Shown one piece after another: positions 49,230-58,962 of a stretch of 64,000 nt of DNA. The notes below the pieces were generated by a model. That model saw only the letters and a list, made by a program, of their open reading frames with translations, did no database searches and had not been told where the DNA came from. The stretch is taken from NCBI GenBank assembly GCA_963811885.1, contig CAWETB010000015.1:620001-684000 (forward strand), written 5' to 3'. Numbering within the stretch: the stretch's first letter is position 1; every line of letters begins with the position of its first letter. Position numbers and translations under genes: made by a program. The DNA comes from Gaiellasilicea sp963811885 (GTDB taxonomy: Bacteria > Actinomycetota > Thermoleophilia > Gaiellales > Gaiellaceae).

Positions 49230-50717
49230 CTAAGTCGCGAGCGGGTACTTGTTGCGCAGATAGCGCAGGTACGGCTCGGAGTCGAGGCCGCCGCCCGTGA
49301 TCCGCTCGATCAGCTCGCGCGGCATGAACTTGCGCCCGTGGCGCCAGAGATTCTCCTGCAGCCAGCCGGCGAGCGCGCCGAACTCGCCCTGCTCGAACTG
49401 GTCGTGCAGGTCCGGGATCTCGGCCGTCACCTTCTCCCAGAGCTGCCCGGAGATGACGTTCCCGAGCGCGTACGTCGAGAAGTAGCCGATCGCGCCGACG
49501 GCCCAGTGCATGTCCTGGAGCACGCCGAGGGCGTCGTTCGGCGGCTCGACGCCGAGATAGTCCTTCATCCGCTGGTTCCAGATCTCGGGCAGCTCCTCCA
49601 GCTCGATCGAGTCGGCCAGCAGCTCCTGCTCGAGCTCGAAGCGGAGGATGATGTGCAGGTTGTAGGTCGCCTCGTCCGCCTCGACGCGGATCAGCGAGGG
49701 CGCGACCCAGTTGACGGAGCGGTACCAGTCGTCGAGCGACGCGTCCGAGAGCGCAGCCGGGAAGATCGCCTGCAGCTGCGGATAGAAGTAGCGCCAGAAC
49801 GGGAGGCTGCGGCCGACCATGTTCTCCCACATCCGGCTCTGGGACTCGTGGAGGCCGAGCGACGCGCCGTGCGCGAGCGGCGTGCGCTCGAGGTCGCGCG
49901 AGACGCCGTGCTCGTAGAGGCCGTGGCCGGTCTCGTGCATCGTCCCGAAGAGGCCGTCGAGGTTGTCCTCGAAGTAGCGGGTCGTCAGCCTGATGTCGCC
50001 GATCCCCATCGACGCCGCGAACGGATGCACGGCCGTGTCGAGCCGCCACTCCGACGGGTCGAACCCGAACCGCTCGATCACCTTCAGCTCGTACTCCTTC
50101 TGGCCCTCGATCGGGAACGTCCGGCCGCGGACCGGAGGCTCGCCCTCCTGCCGCACGGCGGCGACGAGCGGCACCTGGCCCTCCTTCAACCGGTCGAAGA
50201 CCGCGCGAACCTCGGCGGTCTTCATCCCGGGCTCGAAGTCGTCGAGGAGGACGTCGTACGGCTCGTCGTAGTCGTCGAAGCAGTCGACGTAGCGGCGGCG
50301 CAGGTCGAAGTTCGCGCGCAGGGCGGGCAGGAACTGCGAGAAATCGGACTCCTGCCGCGCCTTGACCCAGACCGGCATCGCGAGCGACGCGGCGCGGGTC
50401 ATCTCGGCGCGCAGCTCCGCGGGGACGCGCCTCGCCTTCTCCCACTCGCGGCGGACGAGCCGGATCAGGCTCGCCTCGTTCGAGTCGTACTCGAGCGAGT
50501 CCTCGTGCGGCGCGAGCTCGTCGAGGAGCCGGCCGATCTCGTCGGACGTGAGCGCCTCGTGCGCGAGCCGCTCGAGCGTCGCCAGCTGCTCCGCCCGAAC
50601 ACCCGCTCCGCCGGGCGGCATCTTGACCTGCTGATCCCAGCCGAGCAGCGACGACGCGCGGTCGAGATCGTGGATCTCGCTGATGCGCTCTTTCAGGCTT
50701 GCGAAGGCTGTCTCCAT
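49230..50717 (-). CDS. M32 carboxypeptidase Taq-type
   Basis: 495 residues. Zinc motif GTMHETGHGLYEHG (HExxH) with the downstream Glu in LGLHESQSRMWENMVGRS, plus HPFAASMGIGDIRLTTRY and the C-terminal IRVEADEATYNLHIILRFELE, typical of family M32. Cytoplasmic, removes C-terminal residues from peptides. ATG 50717 lies 9 nt after TAGGTT. It is divergent from nothing close; 130 bp of unassigned DNA follow before the whiA 3' end. Confidence 0.93.
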   Translation of the reverse strand: METAFASLKERISEIHDLDRASSLLGWDQQVKMPPGGAGVRAEQLATLERLAHEALTSDEIGRLLDELAPHEDSLEYDSNEASLIRLVRREWEKARRVPAELRAEMTRAASLAMPVWVKARQESDFSQFLPALRANFDLRRRYVDCFDDYDEPYDVLLDDFEPGMKTAEVRAVFDRLKEGQVPLVAAVRQEGEPPVRGRTFPIEGQKEYELKVIERFGFDPSEWRLDTAVHPFAASMGIGDIRLTTRYFEDNLDGLFGTMHETGHGLYEHGVSRDLERTPLAHGASLGLHESQSRMWENMVGRSLPFWRYFYPQLQAIFPAALSDASLDDWYRSVNWVAPSLIRVEADEATYNLHIILRFELEQELLADSIELEELPEIWNQRMKDYLGVEPPNDALGVLQDMHWAVGAIGYFSTYALGNVISGQLWEKVTAEIPDLHDQFEQGEFGALAGWLQENLWRHGRKFMPRELIERITGGGLDSEPYLRYLRNKYPLAT

Positions 50718-50850
50718 CGACCTCGCAACCTACCGTTCCGCGTCAGTCGGCGTCGCATCGTTGCCTTCGCGGAGAACGAATGTGGAGTGACGCACGAAAG
50801 CTGATGTCGTAGTCTTGGCAGAGCGGGTCCGTGCTCGTCCGTCGTCGAAT
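50718..50850. other. Intergenic region upstream of the M32 gene
   Basis: Holds the TAGGTT -10 (50727-50732, minus strand) of the carboxypeptidase. No other coding or structural signal seen. Just beyond, CGGAGGGGGAG pairs with CTCCCCCTCCG (about 50890-50923) inside the extended whiA frame. Confidence 0.4.
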
Positions 50851-51948
50851 TCAGACCCCGTTCGGCGTCGGCACCGGAGCACGGCACGCGGAGGGGGAGG
50901 TCGTCCTCGGAGCTCCCCCTCCGGCCCGCGCTGCATTGATTCTGGGCGCAAACAGGATCGGAATCTGCGGGAGCAGATTCCGATCCGCGCCAAGACCCCT
51001 GAAGGGTCGCTTCGCTCCCGAAATCAGCTTGGGAACGCCAGCTGCCTGCACCTTCTTCAGGCGCCGGTGAACCGATGCTTTCGTCGACGGCGGCTCGCAT
51101 TTCGCCGCGAGCTCGCGCAGAGGCAGCTGCGGATAGCGGAGACGGAGGCGGGCGACCTCGTACAGCCGCTCCGGCAGACGCTCGAGGGCGCCCTCCCGTT
51201 GGAGCGCTCGAACGGCCTCCAGCTGCTCCTGCGCCGCCCGGCTCGTGCGAACGAGGTTCGCGTGATCCGCGTTCGCGAGCCGGTTCGCCTCGCCGCGCGC
51301 CGCCGCGACGATCGAGCGCTCCTCGAAGGCGAGCACGGTGTCGGTTGCACCCGCCCGTGTGAGCACCGACTCGATCGCGTCGAAGCCCTTCGCATAGGCG
51401 ACGGCGTGCCGGCCACGGTCGAGCACGCCCAGCCGCACGTCGTCGGCGGCGGCCACGGAGCGAAGGAACTCGGCGCCCTCGAGCGAGGTCGTGCGGAGCT
51501 CGAGATGGGGCGCGCGCGGCCCCGACAGCGAGCCACCGCCGAGCAGCGCGCCGCGCAGGTAGGCGCCGCGGCAGCAGGCGCGGCCGACGACCCGCTTCGG
51601 AGGCCGCTCGAGCGGTGCGTGCCGCGCGTCGAGAACGCCGGCCTCGACGAGCGATGCGAGCGCCGCATCATCGCCGCTCACGTGCAGCTGATAGCGCGTC
51701 GCCCGGTCGAACGAGCGGCGGCTGTACGTGCGGATCTCGGAGTGGATGCCGAGCTGGCGCAGCAGTGTGAAGGCGCGCCGCGCGACGCCCGAGGTGGCGA
51801 CGTCCAGATGAAGGGCGACCCGGCCTCGGCCGCGTAGGTGGACGCTCCCCGCCGAGTGGAAGAGCGCCGAGACCTCGGCGAGCCGGCAGCAGCCGCGCTC
51901 CGGTGCGATCGCCGCCAGCTCGGAGCGGAGCTCGTCAGAGAGCCCCAT
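50851..51948 (-). CDS. whiA: WhiA DNA-binding regulator with repeat-derived C-terminal extension
   Basis: 365 residues. The LAGLIDADG-like N-terminal part (LRSELAAIAPERGCCRLAEVSALFHSAG, RGAYLRGALLGGGSLS) and the C-terminal helix-turn-helix (LRYPQLPLRELAAKCEPPSTKASVHRRLKKV) are standard WhiA, a regulator of cell division and sporulation genes. Normal proteins stop about here; this one runs on for some 60 residues (VPKLISGAKRPFRGLGADRN and on) through repeat copy C. ATG at 51948 overlaps the end of the upstream alkyltransferase by 14 nt. The core is secure; whether the tail is made is unknown. Confidence 0.88.
   Translation of the reverse strand: MGLSDELRSELAAIAPERGCCRLAEVSALFHSAGSVHLRGRGRVALHLDVATSGVARRAFTLLRQLGIHSEIRTYSRRSFDRATRYQLHVSGDDAALASLVEAGVLDARHAPLERPPKRVVGRACCRGAYLRGALLGGGSLSGPRAPHLELRTTSLEGAEFLRSVAAADDVRLGVLDRGRHAVAYAKGFDAIESVLTRAGATDTVLAFEERSIVAAARGEANRLANADHANLVRTSRAAQEQLEAVRALQREGALERLPERLYEVARLRLRYPQLPLRELAAKCEPPSTKASVHRRLKKVQAAGVPKLISGAKRPFRGLGADRNLLPQIPILFAPRINAARAGGGAPRTTSPSACRAPVPTPNGV
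50955..51019 (+). repeat. Two-hairpin repeat, copy C (inside the whiA 3' end)
   Basis: Perfect 14-bp stem GGATCGGAATCTGC / GCAGATTCCGATCC with loop GGGA (50955-50986), linker GCGCCAAGACCCCTGAAG, then GGGTCGCTTCGCTCCC (51004-51019). Relative to whiA it has the same orientation as copy A relative to the metalloprotease. Confidence 0.7.
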
Positions 51949-52495
51949 CGAACCTCGTGCCTTCGAGCGCGAGGAGCCGCTGCTTGTACTCGACGCCGAG
52001 CGAGCCGTAGCCGCCGATGCCGCCGACGGAGACGACCCGATGGCAGGGGACGAAGAGCGAGAAGCGGTTCTCGGCGCAGAAGGTGCCGGCTGCGCGCGCA
52101 GCCCTGGCGCGCCCGGCGAGCGCGGAGAGCTCGCCGTAGCTGACGATCTCGCCCCAGGGCACGGCGCGCAGCGCCGCGGCGAGCGCGGCCTGGAACGGCG
52201 TCGTCCAGTCCTCGTCGAGCGGAACGTCCTCGAACGAGACCCGCTCGCCCGCGAAATACGCCTGCAGACGTCCGAGCAGATCCGGCACAAAGCCGTCGGT
52301 CTTCCGCGACGACTTCCTCGCTAGCGTTTGTGCTGGGGCGCCCGAAGCCCCCTTGGGGGTCGTTCGCGGAACTGCGCCGGCGAGGCTGACACCCGGCGTC
52401 GGCGGATCGTGGGCGACGACGACCGTGCCGTCGCCGATCCAGAGCTCCCCCACCCCCCAGCCGGCGATCTCGTAGGGATGCCGCGTCACGCGCAT
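51935..52495 (-). CDS. ogt: Methylated-DNA-protein cysteine methyltransferase (Ogt-type) with inserted segment
   Basis: 186 residues. Acceptor Cys in FVPCHRVVSVGGIGGYGSLGVEYKQRLLALEG, and LDEDWTTPFQAALAAALRAVPWGEIVSYGELSALAGRARAARAAGTF is the standard core. It repairs O6-alkylguanine. Between the N-terminal strand domain and the linker lies an extra low-complexity run (PRTTPKGASGAPAQT, then LARKSSRKT) encoded by DNA resembling the repeat linker. ATG 52495 sits 8 nt after TAGAGT. Overlaps whiA. Confidence 0.88.
   Translation of the reverse strand: MRVTRHPYEIAGWGVGELWIGDGTVVVAHDPPTPGVSLAGAVPRTTPKGASGAPAQTLARKSSRKTDGFVPDLLGRLQAYFAGERVSFEDVPLDEDWTTPFQAALAAALRAVPWGEIVSYGELSALAGRARAARAAGTFCAENRFSLFVPCHRVVSVGGIGGYGSLGVEYKQRLLALEGTRFDGAL
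52338..52367 (+). repeat. Partial repeat-like segment E inside ogt
   Basis: GCGCCCGAAGCCCCC, TTGGGGGTCGTTCGC aligns with the linker and second half of copy C (GCGCCAAGACCCC, TGAAGGGTCGCTTCGC). It lacks the first palindrome. It is in frame within the alkyltransferase. Confidence 0.35.
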
Positions 52496-52503
52496 CTGCA
52501 CCG

Positions 52504-52513
52504 ACTCTACAAT
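52504..52513. promoter_or_regulatory. Overlapping divergent -10 elements (ogt / pruA)
   Basis: ACTCTACAAT: minus strand TAGAGT (52509-52504) plus 8 nt to the ogt ATG; plus strand TACAAT (52508-52513) plus 8 nt to the pruA GTG. The two hexamers share the central TA. Confidence 0.6.
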
Positions 52514-52521
52514 CGGCCGCA

Positions 52522-54171
<1,650 letters not shown>

Positions 54172-54176
54172 CGCAG

Positions 54177-54182
54177 TAGCCT
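54177..54182 (+). promoter_or_regulatory. Leaderless -10 (TAGCCT)
   Basis: TAGCCT, 6 nt, ATG 54189, starting 6 nt past the pruA stop. The next gene has its own promoter although it is close behind. Confidence 0.4.
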
Positions 54183-54188
54183 GACCGC

Positions 54189-55127
54189 ATGGGCGAGGTG
54201 CTCCATGCGATCGGCGTCTTCTTCGAGCAACTCGCCGCGGTCAAGTTCAGCGCGCTCGCGCTCGCGATCGTCGCCCACCTGCTGAAGACGATGTGCACGA
54301 GCCGCGCGTGGCGGAACACGATCGCGGCGTCGTACCCGGAGGAGCCGGTCCGGTGGGTCCGGATCTACGCGTCGTACCTCGCGGGCGTCGGGGTCAACGC
54401 GATCATCCCGGCGCGCGGCGGCGACGCCGTGCGCCTCTTCCTCGCCCACCGTGCTGTGCCCGGCAGCACCTACGTGACGCTCGGCTCGACGCTGCTCGTC
54501 CTCTCCTTCTTCGACATGGCGATGGCGCTCCTGATCTTCGTCTACGCGCTGACGCTCGGTGTCCTCCCCGCGGTCGGCTCGCTCGGCAAGCTGCCCGGCT
54601 TCGACTTCGGCTTCTTCGCGTCCAATCCCGAGTTCTCGTTCGTCCTCTTCGTCGCGCTCGTGATCTTCGGCGTGATCGGCGTCCTCTGGCTCCGGCTCCA
54701 CGTCGCCGAGTTCAAGGAGCGCGTTCGCCAGGGATTCGCGGTGCTGCGCGACAGGACCCGATACCTCCGTGAGGTCGCTCTCTGGCAGGCGGGCGACTGG
54801 CTGCTCCGCTTCGTCGCGATCTGGTTCTTCCTCGACGCGTTCGGGGTCGAGCAGTCGATTCGGAACGTCCTGCTCGTCCAGGTGACCCAGAGCCTGGCCA
54901 CGCTCGTCCCGATCTCGCCCGGAGGGATCGGCACCGAGCAGGCCTTCATCGTCTACGTCTTCAACGGCACCGGCATCGGCCGCTCGGCGCTGCTCGCCTT
55001 CAGCGTCGGGATGAAGCTGACGCTGATCGTGACCAACGTGATCATCGGCTTCACCGCGCTCTTCCTCACGCTCGGCCATGTCAACTGGCGCTCGCTCACC
55101 GGTAAGAGCGCGGCTCCGGACACGTGA
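54189..55127 (+). CDS. Lysylphosphatidylglycerol synthase-type membrane protein (UPF0104)
   Basis: 312 residues, about eight membrane helices. IYASYLAGVGVNAIIPARGGDAVRLFLAHR and QSLATLVPISPGGIGTEQAFIVYVF are the two conserved loops of the LPG_synthase_TM flippase-like family (related to MprF membrane domain, GtrA-like AglD). No catalytic LPG synthase domain is attached. Probably moves or modifies a lipid-linked compound. ATG 54189. Confidence 0.85.
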   Translation: MGEVLHAIGVFFEQLAAVKFSALALAIVAHLLKTMCTSRAWRNTIAASYPEEPVRWVRIYASYLAGVGVNAIIPARGGDAVRLFLAHRAVPGSTYVTLGSTLLVLSFFDMAMALLIFVYALTLGVLPAVGSLGKLPGFDFGFFASNPEFSFVLFVALVIFGVIGVLWLRLHVAEFKERVRQGFAVLRDRTRYLREVALWQAGDWLLRFVAIWFFLDAFGVEQSIRNVLLVQVTQSLATLVPISPGGIGTEQAFIVYVFNGTGIGRSALLAFSVGMKLTLIVTNVIIGFTALFLTLGHVNWRSLTGKSAAPDT

Positions 55128-55167
55128 GTCCCGAACCGTTCCGTTTCCGCAGGATGACGCAGCACGG

Positions 55168-55603
55168 ATGCGGAGGAGATCGCTCTGCTGGCACTACCCA
55201 GAGCCGTTCGCCTTCTACGACTGGTCAGCCGACGCGGACGACCTCGCGGAGCTGCTGAGCCCTGACCTCCGAGGCGACATCTACTTCTCCGTCCACGACG
55301 AGCAACGGCGAGCTGGCCGGCTTCTTCAGCTTCAAGCGACCCGCGTCCGACACGGTCGAAATCGGCCTCGGCCTGCATCCCGAGCGAACCGGCCGGGGCC
55401 TCGGCGCGTCGTTCCTCGGCGCCGGACTCGACTACGCACGATCACGGTTTGCGCCCACGCGATTCGTCCTCACCGTGGCAACCTTCAACCGTCGGGCGAT
55501 CACGGTCTACGAGCGGGCGGGCTTCGCCGCCATCCGCGTCTACATGCACTCGACGAACGGCGGCGAGTGGGAATTCGTGGAGATGGAGCTCCGAGAGCCC
55601 TAG
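55168..55603 (+). CDS. GNAT-family N-acetyltransferase (one frame break)
   Basis: About 146 residues. After CWHYPEPFAFYDW, the acetyl-CoA site is seen in IGLGLHPERTGRGLGASFL (RxxGxG/A pattern), followed by FVLTVATFNRRAITVYERAGF and EFVEMELREP. The frame breaks near 55302 and is restored by GAGCGCAACGG in place of GAGCAACGG. Substrate unknown; RimI/aminoglycoside-like. ATG 55168. The stop shares CTAG with convergent uvrC. Confidence 0.8.
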
Positions 55604-57450
55604 CCGGCGCCGGTCTTGTGCAGCTGCGCGTAGATCGCGCGCGCCGTCTTCGCCGGGACTCCCGGCACGCCCTCGAGCTCCTCCTGCGTCGCCGCGACCA
55701 CGGCCTCCGTCGAGCCGAAGTGTCGTAGGAGCGCCCGCCGCCGCGCCGGCCCGACGCCCTCGAGCGTGTCGAAGAGCGACTCGCGCGACCGCGCGGAACG
55801 CCGCTGGCGGTGGAAGCCGAGCGCGAAGCGATGCGCCTCGTCCCGAACACGTTGGAGCAATTGCAAACCGGCGCTGTGCGGGTCGAGCAGGATCGGGTCG
55901 GACTGCTGCGGGACGAAGATCTCCTCCACGCGCTTCGCCAGGGAGATCACCGCCACGCGCGGCAGCTCGTACGCCTGCATCGCCGCCAGCGCCGCCGAGA
56001 GCTGCCCCTTGCCGCCGTCGATCACGACGAGGTTCGGCGCGGTCGCGAAGCCCTCGTCGTACTCGTCCTCGGTGCCCGTGCGCAGCCGGGCGAAGCGGCG
56101 CGAGACGACCTCGGCCATCGCCGCGAAGTCGTCCTGGCCGTCGAGGCCGCGGACCGCGAACTTGCGGTAGTGCGCCTTCTTCGGGATCCCGTCCTGGAAC
56201 ACCACCATCGAGCCGACGATCTCGGAACCCTGGATGTTCGAGATGTCGAAGCACTCGATCCGGAGCGGCAGGCTTTCGAGGTTGAGCGCCTCGCGCAGCT
56301 CTTCGAGCGCGTGCACGCGGCGCAGCTGCTTCTGCTCCGAGACGAGCAGCTCCGAGTCGAGGGCGAGCCGTGCGTTCTGGGCGGCCAGCTCGGCCAGCCG
56401 CCGCTTCTCGCCGCGGGCCGGCGTCCGCACCTCGACGCGGGAGCCCCGCAGCTCCGACAGGAACCCTTGCAGCGCTTCGAGCCCGGTCGCGTCCGGGGGC
56501 ACGACGATCTGCGGCGGGATCGAGGGCGCGTTGCCGTAGTACTCGAGCGCGAACGCCTCGAGGACCGTCGTCACGTCCTGGCCCTCGACGTTCTCGAGGT
56601 GGAAGCCGTGGCGGTCGATCATCTTGCCGCCGCGGAGCGGGAACACCTGCACGGCCGCGCGATCGCCCTCGGCAGCGACGCCGAGCACGTCGATCGAGCC
56701 GGTCTCCCGCCGGTCTGCGCCCTGCTTCTCGGCCAGGTTCTCGATCGCGAAGAGCCGGTTCCGGTACCGCGCCGCGTCCTCGAAGCGCTCGTCGGCGGCC
56801 GCCTCGCGCATCTGCTCCTGCAGCACCCGGACGATCGTCTTCGTGTCGCCGGAGAGGAAGTCGATGACAGCGTCGATGATCTCCCGGTAGGCGTCCTTCG
56901 AGATGTAGCCGACGCACGGCGCGTGGCAGCGCTCGATGTGGAAGTCGAGACACGGGATCCCCGAGTGCCGGCCCGGCTTCGGGCCTTCACAGGGCCGGAA
57001 CTGGAAGACGCGGTTGAGCACGTCGAGCGTCTCCCGCACCTTCTTCGCGTTCGCATACGGCCCGAAGTAGAGGACGCCGCGACGATGGCGCTCGCGGGTG
57101 AACATGACGCGCGGGTACTCGTCCTCGATCGTGACGGCGATGTAGGGGAACGACTTGTCGTCGCGCAGGCGCACGTTGAACGGCGGCCGGTGCCGTTTGA
57201 CGAGGTTCTGCTCGAGGTGGAGGGCCTCCACCTCGCTGCCGGTGACGATCACCTCGAGATCGGCGATCCGCGTCACGAGCTGCGGGATCGAGGCGCGAGT
57301 GTCGCCGCGGCCCTCCTGGAAGTACGAGCGCACGCGTGGGCGCAGCGACTTCGCCTTGCCGATGTAGAGCACGTCGCCGCGCTCGTCCCGGAAGAGGTAG
57401 ACGCCGGGCTTGGCCGGCAGACCCTTCAACTTGTCCCTGACGTCTGCCAT
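55600..57450 (-). CDS. uvrC: UvrABC excinuclease subunit C
   Basis: 616 residues. GIY-YIG nuclease domain (KPGVYLFRDERGDVLYIGKAKSLRPRV), Cys segment PCLDFHIERCHAPCVGYIS, UVR domain (VLQEQMREAAADERFEDAARYRNRL), RNase H-like second nuclease (IECFDISNIQGSEIVGSMVVF, LVVIDGGKGQLSAAL) and tandem HhH (LEGVGPARRRALLRHFGS). Makes the 3' and 5' incisions in nucleotide excision repair. ATG 57450 lies 7 nt from TAAGGT; no LexA box is visible. A longer open frame upstream is antisense to the glycosidase and not part of the gene. Confidence 0.97.
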   Translation of the reverse strand: MADVRDKLKGLPAKPGVYLFRDERGDVLYIGKAKSLRPRVRSYFQEGRGDTRASIPQLVTRIADLEVIVTGSEVEALHLEQNLVKRHRPPFNVRLRDDKSFPYIAVTIEDEYPRVMFTRERHRRGVLYFGPYANAKKVRETLDVLNRVFQFRPCEGPKPGRHSGIPCLDFHIERCHAPCVGYISKDAYREIIDAVIDFLSGDTKTIVRVLQEQMREAAADERFEDAARYRNRLFAIENLAEKQGADRRETGSIDVLGVAAEGDRAAVQVFPLRGGKMIDRHGFHLENVEGQDVTTVLEAFALEYYGNAPSIPPQIVVPPDATGLEALQGFLSELRGSRVEVRTPARGEKRRLAELAAQNARLALDSELLVSEQKQLRRVHALEELREALNLESLPLRIECFDISNIQGSEIVGSMVVFQDGIPKKAHYRKFAVRGLDGQDDFAAMAEVVSRRFARLRTGTEDEYDEGFATAPNLVVIDGGKGQLSAALAAMQAYELPRVAVISLAKRVEEIFVPQQSDPILLDPHSAGLQLLQRVRDEAHRFALGFHRQRRSARSRESLFDTLEGVGPARRRALLRHFGSTEAVVAATQEELEGVPGVPAKTARAIYAQLHKTGAG

Positions 57451-57456
57451 CGCGGC

Positions 57457-57463
57457 TACCTTA
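57457..57463. promoter_or_regulatory. Symmetric bidirectional -10 (TACCTTA)
   Basis: Minus strand TAAGGT (57463-57458) plus 7 nt to the uvrC ATG; plus strand TACCTT (57457-57462) plus 9 nt to the GTG at 57472. Same TANNNTA design as at 5558-5564. Confidence 0.6.
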
Positions 57464-57471
57464 GCCTCGGC

Positions 57472-58962
57472 GTGAAGGGTCTCCTGGCAGCTCTTGCGGC
57501 GATGCTTGCCCTTGCACCCGCGGCACACGCGGGCGGCTCGTCCGTTGTCTTCGGCGCGGCCGAGGACCGCGTCCGGAGCCCGTTCCTGGTCGATTCGGAG
57601 ACCGAGATGGGGCTGCTCAAGCTGGCCGGGTTCCAGGCGGTCCGGATCACGAGCTTCTGGGAGCCCGGCCTCTCCGAGCCGACCCCGCACGAGGCGATGG
57701 TGCTGGCGAACGTCGATGCGGCGGCGACGATGCACGGGATCCGGGTCTACCTCTCGGTCTACAGCGCCGGCTCCCGCACGACGCCGCTGACGGTGGTGCA
57801 GCGGAAGGAGTTCGCCGCCTACGCGGCCGCGATCGCGAAGGCGAATCCGGGCTTCCGGGACGTGATCGTCGGCAACGAGCCGAACCTCAACCGCTTCTGG
57901 ATGCCGCAGTTCGCGCTCAACGGCACCGGCGCCTCGGCGCCCGCGTACCTGCGCCTGCTCGCGACGACGTACGACGCGCTGAAGGAGGCGGCGCCCGAGG
58001 TTCGCGTCTGGGGCGGCGCGCTCGCGCCGCGCGGCGTCGACAAGCCGAACACGGGCCGCGACACGATCTCCCCCACCCGCTTCCTCCGCGAGCTCGGCGT
58101 CGCGTACCGGAAGAGCGGCCGCGCGCTCCCGGTCATGGACGGCTTCTCGTTCCATCCCTACCCGCTCAACTCGAGCGTCCCCGTCGACGCGCTGCCCTCG
58201 GATCCGGATCATCTCGGGCTGATCGACCAGGACGTGCTCGTGAAACTGCTCGGCAAGGCGTTCGACGGCACCGCGCAGGTCGGCAGGGGGATGCCGATCC
58301 TCTACGACGAGTTCGGGATCGAGTCGGCGATCCCGGCCGAGAAGCGCGAGCTCTACGGCGGCGTCGAGCCCGCGACGACCCGGCCGGTGCCGGAGGCGAC
58401 GCAGGCGGCGGCCTACCGGCGCGCGATCCAGCTCGCCTACTGCCAGTCGAACGTCGCCGGCATGCTCCTCTTCCACACGCACGACGAGCCGGGCCGGCCC
58501 GGCTGGCAGTCAGGGCTCGTCTACGCCGACGGCTCGCCCAAGACGTCGCTCGAGCCCGTGCGGCGCGCGATCGAGTCCGCGGGCACGAACGCACTCGGGG
58601 CGTGCCCGGTCGAGGCGAAGGTGTCTGCCGCGTTCACCACCGCCGAACGTACGATCTCGCTCCGATGCGAGCGCGCGTGCACCTACCGGGCCCGTCTGCT
58701 GCGCCTGCCGCGCCGGACGGCGGTGGCGACGACGACCGGCCGCGCCGCCGCGGGGCGGCGCCTCCGGGTGCCGGTCGGACCGGCCGAGAGCACGCCCGGC
58801 TGGTACCAGCTCTCCGTCTCGTTCCTCGACGCCGCGCTGCCGGGACGCCCCGTCGAGCGCTTCAGCACGCCGTACGTGGTGCGTGTCTCCTCGCCGCCGC
58901 GCTCCTTGCCGGGTGCGGTGGCGACGACGGTTCTGGCTCCCCGCTTCTGGTTGGAGCCGTAG
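57472..58962 (+). CDS. Secreted clan GH-A glycosidase 1
   Basis: About 495 residues. Signal peptide (VKGLLAALAAMLALAPAAHA), a TIM barrel with the acid/base Glu in VIVGNEPNLNRFW (about residue 144) and the nucleophile Glu in ILYDEFGIES (about residue 283), then a C-terminal beta domain from about residue 390. The Asn-Glu-Pro and later Glu on strands 4 and 7 mark clan GH-A; the exact family (GH5/GH39-like) is not decided. The C-terminal end beyond STPYVV is doubtful because the frame runs into the next gene's signal peptide. GTG 57472. Confidence 0.78.
   Translation: MKGLLAALAAMLALAPAAHAGGSSVVFGAAEDRVRSPFLVDSETEMGLLKLAGFQAVRITSFWEPGLSEPTPHEAMVLANVDAAATMHGIRVYLSVYSAGSRTTPLTVVQRKEFAAYAAAIAKANPGFRDVIVGNEPNLNRFWMPQFALNGTGASAPAYLRLLATTYDALKEAAPEVRVWGGALAPRGVDKPNTGRDTISPTRFLRELGVAYRKSGRALPVMDGFSFHPYPLNSSVPVDALPSDPDHLGLIDQDVLVKLLGKAFDGTAQVGRGMPILYDEFGIESAIPAEKRELYGGVEPATTRPVPEATQAAAYRRAIQLAYCQSNVAGMLLFHTHDEPGRPGWQSGLVYADGSPKTSLEPVRRAIESAGTNALGACPVEAKVSAAFTTAERTISLRCERACTYRARLLRLPRRTAVATTTGRAAAGRRLRVPVGPAESTPGWYQLSVSFLDAALPGRPVERFSTPYVVRVSSPPRSLPGAVATTVLAPRFWLEP

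Noticed and set aside
50890..50923. Strong GC hairpin as an independent terminator of whiA
   Set aside because: It lies inside the extended frame and beyond the repeat; could be incidental. Mentioned only as context.
55600..58482. A 960-residue version of UvrC
   Set aside because: The extra 344 codons are antisense to the glycosidase gene and low-complexity; UvrC has a clear start at 57450.
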